Of a DNA stretch of 48,800 nucleotides, positions 33,736 through 42,578 are shown one piece after another; the stretch's first letter is position 1; every line of letters starts with the position of its first letter. Below the pieces are notes generated by a model that did not search any database, was not told the origin of the DNA, and worked only from the letters and a program-made list of their open reading frames with translations. The stretch comes from Desulfocapsaceae bacterium. Lineage in GTDB: Bacteria; Desulfobacterota; Desulfobulbia; Desulfobulbales; Desulfocapsaceae. The position numbers and the translations under genes are program-made. The DNA is taken from positions 1 through 48,800 of the forward strand of contig JARLHL010000021.1 of NCBI GenBank assembly GCA_031292275.1, in the 5' to 3' direction.

Positions 33736-34905
33736 ATGGGAAAAGTTGCCATTATTGGAGTCGGACAGAGCAGATTTGTCCGTAATTATCCGGGATCTAT
33801 CCGTGAACTTGCATTTGAAGGATTCAAGGAAGCGATCACCGATGCAGGGATCACCCCTCAAGACATTGATGCGTCAATTTTGTGTTCGGCACCGGAATAT
33901 GACAAACAGCGGTCACCGTCCGCTGTTGTCGCCGAGTACCTTGGGCTCAACCCGCAGCCGACTTTTTATGTAGAATCGCTGTGCTCGTCGTCCAGTACAG
34001 GCCTCAGGATGGCCTATGCAATGGTGGCCTCCGGCGTCCACGATGTTGTGGCGGTCATCGGCCTGCAGAAGATGTCCGAAATTTCTTCGGCCGAGAGCCA
34101 GGAACGCATGGGCCGTGGCGCCGACATCCAGTGGGAGAGCCCCTTCGGGACCATGATGCCGGCGTATTACGCCATGCACGCCCAGGCCCATATGGATAAA
34201 TACGGCACGACCCTGGAAGATCTGGCGATGGTTCGCGTCAAGGCGTCCACCTACGGCCAGATCAATGAACGCGCGGTCTTCCGTAAGCCCGTGACGCAGG
34301 ACATGTTTACCGACCCGAAAAACATGATGTCGGGTCCGGTCTCCAGTCCTCTCCGAGTAGGAGATTGCTGTGCCAACGCCGACGGCACGTCCTGCCTGAT
34401 CGTGGCCAGCGAAGAAAGGGCCAGGTCCTTTTGCAGGAAACCGGTCTGGATCTTGGGTGTGGGTGCGGCCAGCGCCAGCGTCAACCTGACCGGACGGGAC
34501 ACCCTCTACGGACTGAGGGCGGCAGAGCAGGCAGCAAAGCAGGCCTACGCCATGGCCGGCCTCGGTCCCCGGGATATCGATGTGGCCGAAGTACACGACT
34601 GCTTCACCATTGCCGAATTGCTGGCATACGAGGCCTTGGGCTTTGTCGGCCCCGGGGGTGCCAAAGAGCTGATTCGGAGTAAGGAGACATACAAAGAAGG
34701 GATCATTCCGGTCAACGTGGACGGTGGCCTGCTCTCCAAGGGCCACCCCATCGGCGCCACCGGCGGCAGCCAGGTCCGCACAATTGTTCTGCAGCTGCGG
34801 GGCGAAGCAGGGGACATTCAAGTCAGGGATCCGCAGATCGGTTTGGTGCATAATATCGGCGGGGTCGGCATCTACGGCAATGTGACCATTCTTGGCAATG
34901 AGTAA
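33736..34905 (+). CDS. Thiolase (SCP-x type), probable 3-oxopimelyl-CoA thiolase
   Basis: From ATG 33736 (AAGGAAA upstream) the protein has 389 residues. The catalytic cysteine lies in VESLCSSSSTGLR, and HDCFTIAE and GHPIGATGGSQ provide the other active-site histidine and oxyanion loop. It belongs to the SCP-x/thiolase II branch that works with a small DUF35 protein, which is encoded next. By position it would cleave 3-oxopimelyl-CoA to glutaryl-CoA and acetyl-CoA. Confidence 0.88.
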   Translation: MGKVAIIGVGQSRFVRNYPGSIRELAFEGFKEAITDAGITPQDIDASILCSAPEYDKQRSPSAVVAEYLGLNPQPTFYVESLCSSSSTGLRMAYAMVASGVHDVVAVIGLQKMSEISSAESQERMGRGADIQWESPFGTMMPAYYAMHAQAHMDKYGTTLEDLAMVRVKASTYGQINERAVFRKPVTQDMFTDPKNMMSGPVSSPLRVGDCCANADGTSCLIVASEERARSFCRKPVWILGVGAASASVNLTGRDTLYGLRAAEQAAKQAYAMAGLGPRDIDVAEVHDCFTIAELLAYEALGFVGPGGAKELIRSKETYKEGIIPVNVDGGLLSKGHPIGATGGSQVRTIVLQLRGEAGDIQVRDPQIGLVHNIGGVGIYGNVTILGNE

Positions 34906-34908
34906 ACC

Positions 34909-35005
34909 CGCATGGCCGGACTGCGCTGGCCGGCCGCGACAAATTATGAAAGCTTCTCACTTCGGTACGGCAAGAGCCGTGCTTTCGGGGAGCTTTCATT
35001 GTAAC
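34909..35005 (+). repeat. Dispersed ~95-bp palindromic repeat, copy F
   Basis: The best-formed copy: CGCATGGCCGGACTGCGC, GGCCGGCCGCGACAAA, arms ATGAAAGCT and AGCTTTCAT, and an inner ACGGC-aaga-GCCGT hairpin. The changed inner stem bases still pair, unlike a random mutation pattern. It ends 11 bp before the DUF35 gene start. Confidence 0.78.
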
Positions 35006-35016
35006 TGGAGGACGAG

Positions 35017-35448
35017 ATGAGTGAAAAAAAAGAAGATGTCCGCTTCGGCAGGTTCGGCACGGTGAGTTTCACCAAGACAATGCGGGTCAACGATTTCATT
35101 GACCATCTGGAAAAAGGCAAGGTCATGTTTACGCACTGCAAGACGTGCGGGGCGAATTTTTTCCCTCCCCGGGCCGACTGTTCGGGATGTCTGTCGAGCG
35201 ACATGGACTGGCGTGAGGTGAGCGGAACGGGCAAGCTGGTATCGTACAGCCAACTCCAATACGCCCCGGTGGGCTTCGAGGCCGATGTACCATACAGCAT
35301 CGCCATGCTCGATTACGGCGATTTTCAGATTTTCGGACGTTTCGGCAACGATCTGGATCCGGCCGAGGTGAAGATCGGCATGCCTATGGCCACCGTCGCC
35401 AATACACTGTCTAACGGACAACTGAACTTTGTATTCAATAAAGCATAG
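35017..35448 (+). CDS. DUF35 zinc-ribbon/OB-fold protein, thiolase partner
   Basis: The 143-residue protein has a zinc ribbon (CKTCGANFFPPRADCSGC, residues 41-58) and a following OB-fold (GKLVSYSQLQYAP and FGRFGNDLDPAEVKIGMP). DUF35 proteins bind SCP-x-type thiolases and are needed for their activity, as in the BbsA/BbsB pair of anaerobic toluene degradation. GGAGG stands before ATG 35017. It is the last gene of the long plus-strand run. Confidence 0.9.
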   Translation: MSEKKEDVRFGRFGTVSFTKTMRVNDFIDHLEKGKVMFTHCKTCGANFFPPRADCSGCLSSDMDWREVSGTGKLVSYSQLQYAPVGFEADVPYSIAMLDYGDFQIFGRFGNDLDPAEVKIGMPMATVANTLSNGQLNFVFNKA

Positions 35449-35469
35449 TCGAGAAGCAATTCGGGATAG

Positions 35470-35517
35470 ATTCAGTCCCTGGCTGAGTGAAAACCTTTTC
35501 AATACCGGGGACTGAAT
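35470..35517. repeat. Inverted repeat after the bam operon
   Basis: ATTCAGTCCC (35470-35479) and GGGACTGAAT (35508-35517) form 10-bp arms, followed by GCTGTCCCCGG. It has no T-run. It could be a transcript-end structure or a REP-like element. Confidence 0.45.
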
Positions 35518-35560
35518 TGAATGCTGTCCCCGGTTGAAAAAGAGGGGACGAAGATGTGGA

Positions 35561-36013
35561 CTACAGGATTCTTTCCAAGTTGATGAAGTCGCTTCGATGA
35601 AATCCCAGCGTTTTGAAAAAAGAGACGATATCGGTGGAATCCCATTGCACGGATGTGTAAATCCTGGTGATACCCAGGGTTTTGTAATACTCAAAAATCT
35701 CAGCCGCTAGCCGTGCTCCGATCTGTTGCCCCATGTGCTTGGGGTCCACTCCCAAGGCGGCCATCCATGCGCTTTTTTCCAGACCAAAGCTGAAGGTCAT
35801 AACGTGGTTGATCATAAAGCCTACCACCTTGCCCTCGAGTTCGGCCACAAAACAGGTCGATTTCGCTTCCCGCTGTTCTGAAGGATTTTCCACTAACTCA
35901 CTGAAATTTGCCCTGACCTTGTTGTTTGTGATAAGCGTGTAGATCCGTTCAATATCTTTTATGTCGTCGCGTCTCATCTTTCTGATAAAGACACTTGTCT
36001 TATTTGGATTCAT
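35561..36013 (-). CDS. GNAT family N-acetyltransferase
   Basis: The 150-residue protein has the GNAT pattern: an N-terminal IRKMRRDDIKDIERIY, CFVAELEGKVVGFM, and LGVDPKHMGQQIGARLAAEI, which is the acetyl-CoA pyrophosphate loop (Q-x-x-G-x-A). The C-terminus contains FFKTLGFHRSDFI. The substrate is unknown. It may share a transcript with the DUF2080 gene 17 bp upstream. It lies near a sirtuin-type deacylase gene. Confidence 0.85.
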   Translation of the reverse strand: MNPNKTSVFIRKMRRDDIKDIERIYTLITNNKVRANFSELVENPSEQREAKSTCFVAELEGKVVGFMINHVMTFSFGLEKSAWMAALGVDPKHMGQQIGARLAAEIFEYYKTLGITRIYTSVQWDSTDIVSFFKTLGFHRSDFINLERIL

Positions 36014-36030
36014 TCTGTAACCACGTACTT

Positions 36031-36237
36031 TCAGTCTATTTTGATGATTTTTACACGGTGGCCCACCCAGATCGGAGGTAAATATATCCTGCCGCTGTTC
36101 CCGCTGAGTTTAACCTCTTTTTCAATCATTTCCTCGCCATATACCTCAAATTTAACCTTCCCGGGATTTGTATTGGCTTTGGCCGATTGCTCGGCGCCAG
36201 GTTCTGGATAATCAGTATTGGTATTCTTATTTCCCAT
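36031..36237 (-). CDS. DUF2080 family small protein
   Basis: The 68-residue protein ends in VKFEVYGEEMIEKEVKLSGN followed by SGRIYLPPIWVGHRVKIIKI, the pattern of DUF2080 (putative transposon-encoded, AbrB-like) proteins common in methanogens and some Desulfobacterota. The N-terminal extension (MGNKNTNTDYPEPGAEQSAK) is hydrophilic. No transposase is adjacent. It may be a DNA-binding protein of the AbrB fold. Confidence 0.8.
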   Translation of the reverse strand: MGNKNTNTDYPEPGAEQSAKANTNPGKVKFEVYGEEMIEKEVKLSGNSGRIYLPPIWVGHRVKIIKID

Positions 36238-36842
36238 CAGTTTTACAACTCAGTTGTTTAACGTTCAAATCAGATTTCATGTATCAGGCCCGGAGAGTAT
36301 TCGATCATCTTTCCTTTGACTATCCAAGTGATTTCCATCCATTCCCCGCTTAGCGGTCAAACCCTTCAGCCCGTCGCAAGCAAGAACAATGCAGTTGGCC
36401 GCAATCGACCGGGTTCTCGGCAGATACAGGAACCGGCTCATGATAATTTATACAATAATTCTCTCACCCGATAAGAATAGCCCAAGTTTTTCAGATAATT
36501 GTCAAAATTGTAACATTACAAGACAGTATAGTCAAGGCGGCGTGGCTGCGATGCAGCTAAATAAACCTGTCCCCCGGTTAAGGAATGAGAATTTATTGTG
36601 GCCAACCATCCCGATCCAGCCATGGAGTTTTATATAAAGCTCCCGTGTAGAGAATGATAACTTCTCAATGGACAATCGCAGAAAAGATTGATAATCAAGA
36701 AACAGACAGGCAAAACGGTAACGGAGCACAATGGAGTAACAGGCAGGGGGCGTGGTGCGCATTGTTTCCGGGGAAATTCTGCCGGTAACGCGTTCCGCCT
36801 GCCCGCTGTCCGCCACAATTGTATACAGGGACTGGATCAGGA
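36238..36842. other. Intergenic stretch with no gene I can support
   Basis: This 605-bp AT-richer stretch has several short ORFs with no ribosome-binding site or recognisable protein. I see no clear promoter or repeat in it. Confidence 0.5.
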
Positions 36843-37355
36843 ATGTCGGATATCAGAAAAAAAGCTGTTGCAGGATTGAAGTCAGGCGATACTTTTTCTG
36901 TCTCACGCACCTTCAGCGAACAGGACATGATCCGCTTTGCAGAAATTTCCCGTGATTATAATCCCGTTCACTTCGATGAGCGTTTTGCAAAGGCGAAAAA
37001 ATTCGATCGCCGCATCTGTCACGGTCTTTTGATAACAGGCCTGCTCACCGAAATCGGCGGGCAGATGGGCTGGCTTGCCTCAGGGATGAATCTGCGGTTC
37101 CTCAGGCCAGTATATTTCGGGGATACGGTGAGATGCGATTTCACGATTACCGCTGTCGACGAAAGAGGCCGTGCTGAGGCCAAGGTGGTCTTTTTAAACG
37201 GAGACGGGCAGGCAGTATCGGAAGCTGTCCTGACCGGTATCCTGCCGGGAGAGAATGAAAAACGGATAATGCACGATATGCTGGCTGAAGGAGACCCTAC
37301 GAACAGGGCGGCCTCGTCAATCCCTGCCGCCCCGCAGCGGACAGAAAAGGCATAA
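36843..37355 (+). CDS. MaoC-like (R)-specific enoyl-CoA hydratase
   Basis: From ATG 36843 the 170-residue protein has the MaoC hydratase motif FAEISRDYNPVHFDERFAK, where D and H are catalytic, and ICHGLLITGL. The C-terminal tail after residue 140 is extra and low in structure. It probably hydrates a trans-2-enoyl-CoA to a (3R)-hydroxyacyl-CoA. Whether it belongs to the aromatic pathway or to fatty acid or PHA metabolism is unclear. The gene is alone on the plus strand. Confidence 0.85.
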   Translation: MSDIRKKAVAGLKSGDTFSVSRTFSEQDMIRFAEISRDYNPVHFDERFAKAKKFDRRICHGLLITGLLTEIGGQMGWLASGMNLRFLRPVYFGDTVRCDFTITAVDERGRAEAKVVFLNGDGQAVSEAVLTGILPGENEKRIMHDMLAEGDPTNRAASSIPAAPQRTEKA

Positions 37356-37485
37356 GCCTGCGCAATCGCCCTGAGGTGGAGGGGCTTGAGGCGGATATGC
37401 CCCTTCGTATTCAATATTTTCCCCCGCATCCATGGATCGCATACCCTTTCCCAGGGGGCAAGCTCCTGGCCCCAAGCGCCGGGGA

Positions 37486-38193
37486 TCAAGAGGGCTTTCT
37501 CCCCTCCAGCCAGCATGTCACCACACGAGGGACTACAGCGGTGGCCTTGCCCTGCAGGAGACGGTAGCCGGGCGGAGGCTCCTGGCTGTCCGGGCTGACA
37601 AGATACTTCTCGGCGGATGTCTTTGCAAAGCCGACCAGCCCGGCTGCGGGGTAAACGGACAGTGAAGTGCCCACAGTCAGTATCTTCGATGCCGTTGCGA
37701 AGTGCTGCTCCGCCTCATCCATATGCAGGACCTGCTCGCCGAACCAGACCACATGCGGCCGCAGCTGGCTGCCTTTCCCGCAGCAGTCGCCCAGTTCGAT
37801 GTCCGGCGTACTCAGAGGATAGATCAGCGCCGGATCCAGTGAGCTGCGCGCCTTGAGGATTTCGCCATGGACATGAATGATCGTGGAGGAGCCGCCTCGT
37901 TCATGCAGATCGTCAATATTCTGGGTGACTACGACGACGTTGAAGCGTTCTTCGAGCTTCGCGATCGCATAGTGTGCAGCATTGGGCCGGGCCTCCAGCA
38001 CAGCCTTCCGGCGCTCATTATAAAAACGCAGGACAAGGGAGGGGTTTGCTGCCCATCCTGCGGGAGATGCGACATCTTCAACGGAATATTCATTCCACAA
38101 TCCGTTCATGTCGCGAAAGGTCCTCAGGCCGCTTTCTGCGCTTATGCCCGCCCCGCTGAAAATGACAATCTTCTCTTTCATGAGTTCCGACAT
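37486..38193 (-). CDS. Sir2-family NAD-dependent protein deacylase
   Basis: From ATG 38193, with AGGA upstream, the protein has 235 residues. It shows GAGISAESGLRTFRDMNGLW (NAD binding), TQNIDDLHERGG, the catalytic histidine in IHVHGE, and LRPHVVWFGE. FYNERRKA contains the Y-x2-R pair that gives desuccinylase/deglutarylase activity in E. coli CobB and SIRT5. The zinc cysteines are mostly lost (only GDCCGKGS). It could remove acidic acyl groups derived from glutaryl- or pimelyl-type CoA esters of this pathway. Starts near 38346 look too long. Confidence 0.88.
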   Translation of the reverse strand: MSELMKEKIVIFSGAGISAESGLRTFRDMNGLWNEYSVEDVASPAGWAANPSLVLRFYNERRKAVLEARPNAAHYAIAKLEERFNVVVVTQNIDDLHERGGSSTIIHVHGEILKARSSLDPALIYPLSTPDIELGDCCGKGSQLRPHVVWFGEQVLHMDEAEQHFATASKILTVGTSLSVYPAAGLVGFAKTSAEKYLVSPDSQEPPPGYRLLQGKATAVVPRVVTCWLEGRKPS

Positions 38194-38635
38194 ACGATTT
38201 TCTGTTCCTGAATAATTTTCGAAGGTTCCATCTGAAAAAGATCTTCTCCGGGAAGTTGCGACCTTGCCGGTCAGGTGGCCAAGGTCCCAGAACCTCCCCT
38301 TCCTGATGATTTTGCGTACAGTAAACGGAGAATTGGGAAGAAGCACGTTTATTCATTAATCCGGCCCCGGACGGCCTTTTTGAAGATATAACGTGTGGTT
38401 AATCCAAAAAACAACCTGGCTGGGCCCGATTGGCACGCAAGGCCGGCAGGAAAAATGAATGATGGTTCATTTCCCAATTTAATTTTTATTCAAAATCAAT
38501 TACGTTTATTTCGGCAATTTTGTTCGGTGGAAAATCAGATTATCAATGAGATGAGGAGTGATGAAATAGTTACGCCCTGGGCCAGCCGCGAACTGTGTAC
38601 ATGGGCACAGATAAAACCCCAAAAAGGAGATCATC

Positions 38636-38836
38636 ATGACCTGGACAACAGCCCGAAACAATGCCTTCGAAATCAGGATTGATCTGGAGCATCCCAAGAG
38701 AAATGTCGAGTTTCGACTAGACAGCAATGCCGATTGGGCCCAGACACCATTTCTGACGCACAAATTCTACTGCGGGCTGGACGAGGATATCGCCGCCCTT
38801 ATTTGCGTTGAGAAATGGTGGGACTCACAGTCGTAA
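38636..38836 (+). CDS. Small conserved-looking protein, unknown function
   Basis: A strong AAAAAGGAG ribosome-binding site stands 6 bp before ATG 38636. The 66-residue product (MTWTTARNNAFEIRIDLEHP at the start) is soluble, with two Trp near the C-terminus and no signal peptide. A hairpin follows at 38851. I do not recognise the family. Confidence 0.6.
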   Translation: MTWTTARNNAFEIRIDLEHPKRNVEFRLDSNADWAQTPFLTHKFYCGLDEDIAALICVEKWWDSQS

Positions 38837-38850
38837 GCAAATCCTCAAAT

Positions 38851-38879
38851 CCCCGACAGCCCACGGTACGCTGTCGGGG
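38851..38879 (+). terminator. Hairpin terminator after the small ORF
   Basis: CCCCGACAGC (38851) and GCTGTCGGGG (38870) form a perfect 10-bp stem with a 9-nt loop. Only TT follows, so intrinsic termination may be weak. Confidence 0.6.
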
Positions 38880-39233
38880 TTCCCTGTAGAAGACGAAAAG
38901 TTCAGCCCTTCAAAACGGACTGTCTGTTCGTCCGGAACAGTCAATCCCCGCTTCCATGGTATATCCTCGCAGGAGATATCCATTCATTGACTGCGGTCTC
39001 CGCCGCTTCTGCCTTTCCCCTCCTCCCGCTTGCGGGGCCTTCCCGCCTTCTGCTGGGCCCATTAAAGCCATCTGCAGCGGTGGAGAAGCAGGCAGCGCCT
39101 GATGCCCTGGCCTGATTGTATTCCGATGGGCAACCGCCCGCCGCCGCGCGCGTTCAATTTCCCGGATATATCGGGGCGAATGACCAATGCCTGATCGGCA
39201 AGGTGAAAATGGGTAATTTTAGAGGTTACCCTG

Positions 39234-39358
39234 AATAATTGCCCTTTCGTCCAATCTCTTCGTTATGCTCAAAATTTTATCCTCTGAATATCGACTCTAT
39301 GCCTGCGGTGAAATTTTTCGCATGCCTTGATCATGAGCGAAAATTCTCCTTATTCAAG
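39234..39358 (+). repeat. Duplicated ~125-bp intergenic element, copy 1
   Basis: It begins AATAATTGCCCTTTCGT and continues with TCTCTT, AAAATTTTATCCT, CTATGCCTGCGGT, AAAATTCTCC and TTCAA. The same order of blocks occurs at 43017-43140. It lies in the 745-bp gap before the FMN/glutamate-synthase-like gene. Confidence 0.6.
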
Positions 39359-39480
39359 GAACCCTATAGTTAATTATAAATTTATTTATTGACAAATAAT
39401 TAAGTTTCAATAAATAGATTATCCGGAAACAGTCTACATTGGCGTATGCTCGGTAAAATTACACGGAGCGCGATAAGACA

Positions 39481-39520
39481 AAGGCGTCTGCCTCCCTTTC
39501 CGGGGCAGAGGCCTTTTTTT
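39481..39520 (+). terminator. Intrinsic terminator or attenuator before the 39582 gene
   Basis: AAGGC-g-TCTGCC pairs with GGCAGA-g-GCCTT and is followed by seven T. There is no gene on the plus strand for about 640 bp upstream. It ends only 61 bp before the next gene, so it may be a leader attenuator rather than an operon end. Confidence 0.6.
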
Positions 39521-39581
39521 CTCCACATTGAGCCTGCATGACGGACGGCAGGCATTTCATCTATTCATAAGAGGACAAAGT

Positions 39582-41219
39582 ATGCGTTTTACAAAAAGTA
39601 ACGATGTTCTGGGTACCACAAACAGAGGAAATCCAGCTGAATCAGGGCTTTGCACGTTATGTCGGGCCGACTGCAAGGGGCAGTGCGAAACCTGGAAATC
39701 GAGCCTTGTCGGCCGTAAACTTCTTTATCCCCGTGACTTCGGAGTCGTAACTGCCGGCGCCAACAATATCACCCATGTGGGGGTATCCTACAATTCTCTG
39801 CGCATCCAGGGCTATGCATACGGCGCCCATGGCCTGGGCCGGGGACTTTCGGGCGGTGCCGATAACTGCATTTTCCCCAATGTCGACCTGACCACGGAGT
39901 TCGGCAAAACGATCAAGACCAAAAGCAGGATTCCCCTGATGACCGGGGCCCTGGGTTCGACCTTCATTGCCGCGAAGTATTGGGATTCCTTTGCCATCGG
40001 TGGCGCCCTCGTCGGCATCCCGATCGTGGTCGGCGAGAACGTGGTCGGCGTCGACAAGGCCTCCGAAATTAAAAACGGCAGAATCACCAAGGCCCCGGAG
40101 CTGGATCGCCGCATCGACACCTACCTGCGTTATCAGGAGGACTACGGGGCGATCATCGTCCAGATGAACGTAGAGGATACCCGTAACGGCGTTGCCGCCT
40201 ATGTGGCGGAAAAATACGGAGACCGCTGCATCGTCGAGTTGAAATGGGGGCAGGGCGCCAAGGATATCGGCGGTGAAATCCAGGTGGCCAGCATCGAGTA
40301 CGCTCAGTTCCTGAAGAACCGCGGTTATATCGTCGATCCCGACCCGACCCTTCCTGAGGTGCAGCAGGCCTTCGCCAAGGGCGCAATCAAATCCTTTGCC
40401 CGCCACAGCCGGCTGGGCGGCACGGATTGCAATGCCGTCGATCTGGTACGCGAAGACTTCATGAAGTCGGTGGATTACCTGCGCAGCCTCGGAATCAAGC
40501 GCATCTCACTGAAGACAGGCTCCTACGGCATGGAAGAGCTTGCCATGGCGATTAAATTCGCCAGCGATGCCGGACTTGATCTGCTGACCATCGACGGTTC
40601 GGGCGGCGGCACCGGCATGAGCCCGTGGAACATGATGCAGAGCTGGGGCGTTCCTTCGATCAATCTCCATTCGAAGGCCTACGAGTATGCCAGCATCCTG
40701 GCCGCCCGCGGCAGACGGGTGGTCGATCTCTCCTTTGCCGGCGGTTTTGCCCTTGAAGACAGCATCTTCAAAGGTATCGCCCTGGGCGCTCCCTATACCA
40801 AGCTGATCTGCATGGGCCGGGGCATCATGATCCCCGGATTCCTCGGCGCAAATATCGAGGGAGCCCTTCATCCGGAGCGTCGGGAAAAGGTCAACGGCAA
40901 TTGGGATAGGCTGCCGACCAGCATCAGCGCCAAGGGCAGCACCCCGGAAGAGCTCTTCGCCTCCTACTATGATGTCGAGAAAAAGGTGGGACGGGACGAA
41001 ATGAAGAACATCCCCTACGGGGCGATCGCCATGTGGACATTGGCCGACAAGCTGGCCTGCGGCCTGCAGCAGCTGATGGCCGGGGCAAGAAAGTTCAGCA
41101 TCGACACGATCAGCCGCAACGACATCTTTGCCGGCAATCGTGAAACGGCACGGGAGACAGGCATCACCTACATCACCGATGCCCGGGATGAAAGCGCCCG
41201 GAAAATCCTCTCGGCCTAG
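39582..41219 (+). CDS. FMN-binding glutamate synthase-like protein
   Basis: From ATG 39582 (GAGGACAAAG upstream) the protein has 545 residues. The core (LKWGQGAKDIGGE, TIDGSGGGTGMSPWNMMQ, DLSFAGGFALED and CMGRGIMIPGF) matches the FMN/glutamate-synthase barrel (PF01645). Residues 24-35 give CTLCRADCKGQC, a C-x2-C-x3-C-x3-C cluster motif at the very N-terminus. There is no amidotransferase domain, so it resembles archaeal-type glutamate-synthase-like oxidoreductases whose true substrate is often not glutamine/2-oxoglutarate. It is convergent with a regulator gene 48 bp away. Confidence 0.82.
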   Translation: MRFTKSNDVLGTTNRGNPAESGLCTLCRADCKGQCETWKSSLVGRKLLYPRDFGVVTAGANNITHVGVSYNSLRIQGYAYGAHGLGRGLSGGADNCIFPNVDLTTEFGKTIKTKSRIPLMTGALGSTFIAAKYWDSFAIGGALVGIPIVVGENVVGVDKASEIKNGRITKAPELDRRIDTYLRYQEDYGAIIVQMNVEDTRNGVAAYVAEKYGDRCIVELKWGQGAKDIGGEIQVASIEYAQFLKNRGYIVDPDPTLPEVQQAFAKGAIKSFARHSRLGGTDCNAVDLVREDFMKSVDYLRSLGIKRISLKTGSYGMEELAMAIKFASDAGLDLLTIDGSGGGTGMSPWNMMQSWGVPSINLHSKAYEYASILAARGRRVVDLSFAGGFALEDSIFKGIALGAPYTKLICMGRGIMIPGFLGANIEGALHPERREKVNGNWDRLPTSISAKGSTPEELFASYYDVEKKVGRDEMKNIPYGAIAMWTLADKLACGLQQLMAGARKFSIDTISRNDIFAGNRETARETGITYITDARDESARKILSA

Positions 41220-41267
41220 GATTCCACCCTCCTGCCGGGCAGGCTGCTGTCCGTCCGGTAGGGGGAG

Positions 41268-42578
41268 CTATCTGGTCGTGATCCAAAGGAGTTCCGCCGC
41301 AGTTTCGCCGGCATTTTCCCACTGCTCCGGGACTTCCTTCTTGATGCAGACGACGTCGCCGGCAGTCATTTCCTGCTGCTGGCCGTTGATCTGCAGGGTC
41401 AGGGTCCCGCTCAAGAGATATCCCATCTCTTCGCCCTTGTGGCTGAAAAAATGACCCGCCAGTTTCTTGCCCGGCTCTATCCTGAGCAGGTATGGGTCGA
41501 AACTGGTGGCCTTGCTGTCCGTTGACACGAGACGGACGCCTGCAATTTTTCCCTTAAATGTTTTGTCAAAACTGATGCCGACTCCATCGCTGCCCCGGTG
41601 GACGCATCCCTGGCGCCCTGCTGCGGCCATCCCGTCGAGCAGGGAGGTCACTTCCACGGAAAGGCTTTCCGCCAGACGAAACAGGGCGGGAATCGAAGGG
41701 TAGATGAGGTTCTTCTCGATCTGGGAGATGCTGCTGGGGGTGACGCCGGTCTTTTCCGCGAGTTCTTTCTGGGAAAGCCCCAGCTTCGTCCGCACCGCCT
41801 TGATCCTGGTCCCGAGGTGAAACCGTTCCGGCAGCGGACTGGGCAGGTCGAAAATTATCTCGCCCCCCTCGCAGCTGAAGAGCTGGGGCTTGTTGAGAAA
41901 TTGGGAGTTCCGCTTCTCCGCCTTCAGGACCTTGAGGACCGGTCTGCCGTTTTTTACGGAGAGATCGATGGCCACCTGGGCGATCCTGTTGATATTCGCC
42001 TTCAGCCGATTGGAGTGAGCATCCTTTTCAACAACCCAATAGGCAATGGTATCCAGCTCATAGAGTCGAGGGCAGGTCCGGGTATAGAAGGAGATCACCT
42101 GCTCCTCGTCGCCCCAGAGGGTTTGCATGCCGGTAAGACTGTCGATAATGAACCGGGTATCGCCGCTGAGGCTGCCCTGCAGGCCGTAGATGGCCTCTGC
42201 CACCAGGGTGGGATTGGCGGGATCCTTGACCTTGACCACCTGATGGGGCCACTGGGCTCCGTCTTTTTCGTAGAATTTGTTGAAGATCTCGGAGCGGTCC
42301 CCCTTGCCGTTGGTGAAGCAGTCGAGGATGGTGAAATTCTGGCTCTCCGCCAGCGGGCCTAAAAAGGTGACGACGTTTTTCGGAGAACGGTCGAAGGTGA
42401 CATAAATTACGGGCTGCTTCAAGGCGAGCGCGTCCCGGATGAAATGTACGCAGAATGCGGATGAAAAGCTGCCCGCATCCTCATACCACAGGACGTTGTC
42501 TCCGATATAGAGATCCTTCAGCAGGCTGTCCAGCTGCGGGATCCCCGATGAAATCCGATTCTTGTTCATATTCTCCAT
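41268..42578 (-). CDS. Regulator with degenerate KaiC-like, XRE HTH and cupin domains
   Basis: The 436-residue protein has three parts. Residues 1-235 look like a KaiC/RecA fold (GIPQLDSLLKDLYIGDNVLW, YVTFDRSPKNVV, FIIDSLTGMQTL), but the P-loop position reads YEDAGSFSSA, so the Walker A motif is lost. Residues about 255-320 form an XRE helix-turn-helix (LGLSQKELAEKTGVTPSSIS). Residues about 360-435 form a cupin (HFFSHKGEEMGYLLSGTLTL). HTH-cupin regulators sense small ligands. The KaiC-like addition is unusual. It likely controls the convergent FMN protein gene or its own operon. Confidence 0.82.
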   Translation of the reverse strand: MENMNKNRISSGIPQLDSLLKDLYIGDNVLWYEDAGSFSSAFCVHFIRDALALKQPVIYVTFDRSPKNVVTFLGPLAESQNFTILDCFTNGKGDRSEIFNKFYEKDGAQWPHQVVKVKDPANPTLVAEAIYGLQGSLSGDTRFIIDSLTGMQTLWGDEEQVISFYTRTCPRLYELDTIAYWVVEKDAHSNRLKANINRIAQVAIDLSVKNGRPVLKVLKAEKRNSQFLNKPQLFSCEGGEIIFDLPSPLPERFHLGTRIKAVRTKLGLSQKELAEKTGVTPSSISQIEKNLIYPSIPALFRLAESLSVEVTSLLDGMAAAGRQGCVHRGSDGVGISFDKTFKGKIAGVRLVSTDSKATSFDPYLLRIEPGKKLAGHFFSHKGEEMGYLLSGTLTLQINGQQQEMTAGDVVCIKKEVPEQWENAGETAAELLWITTR

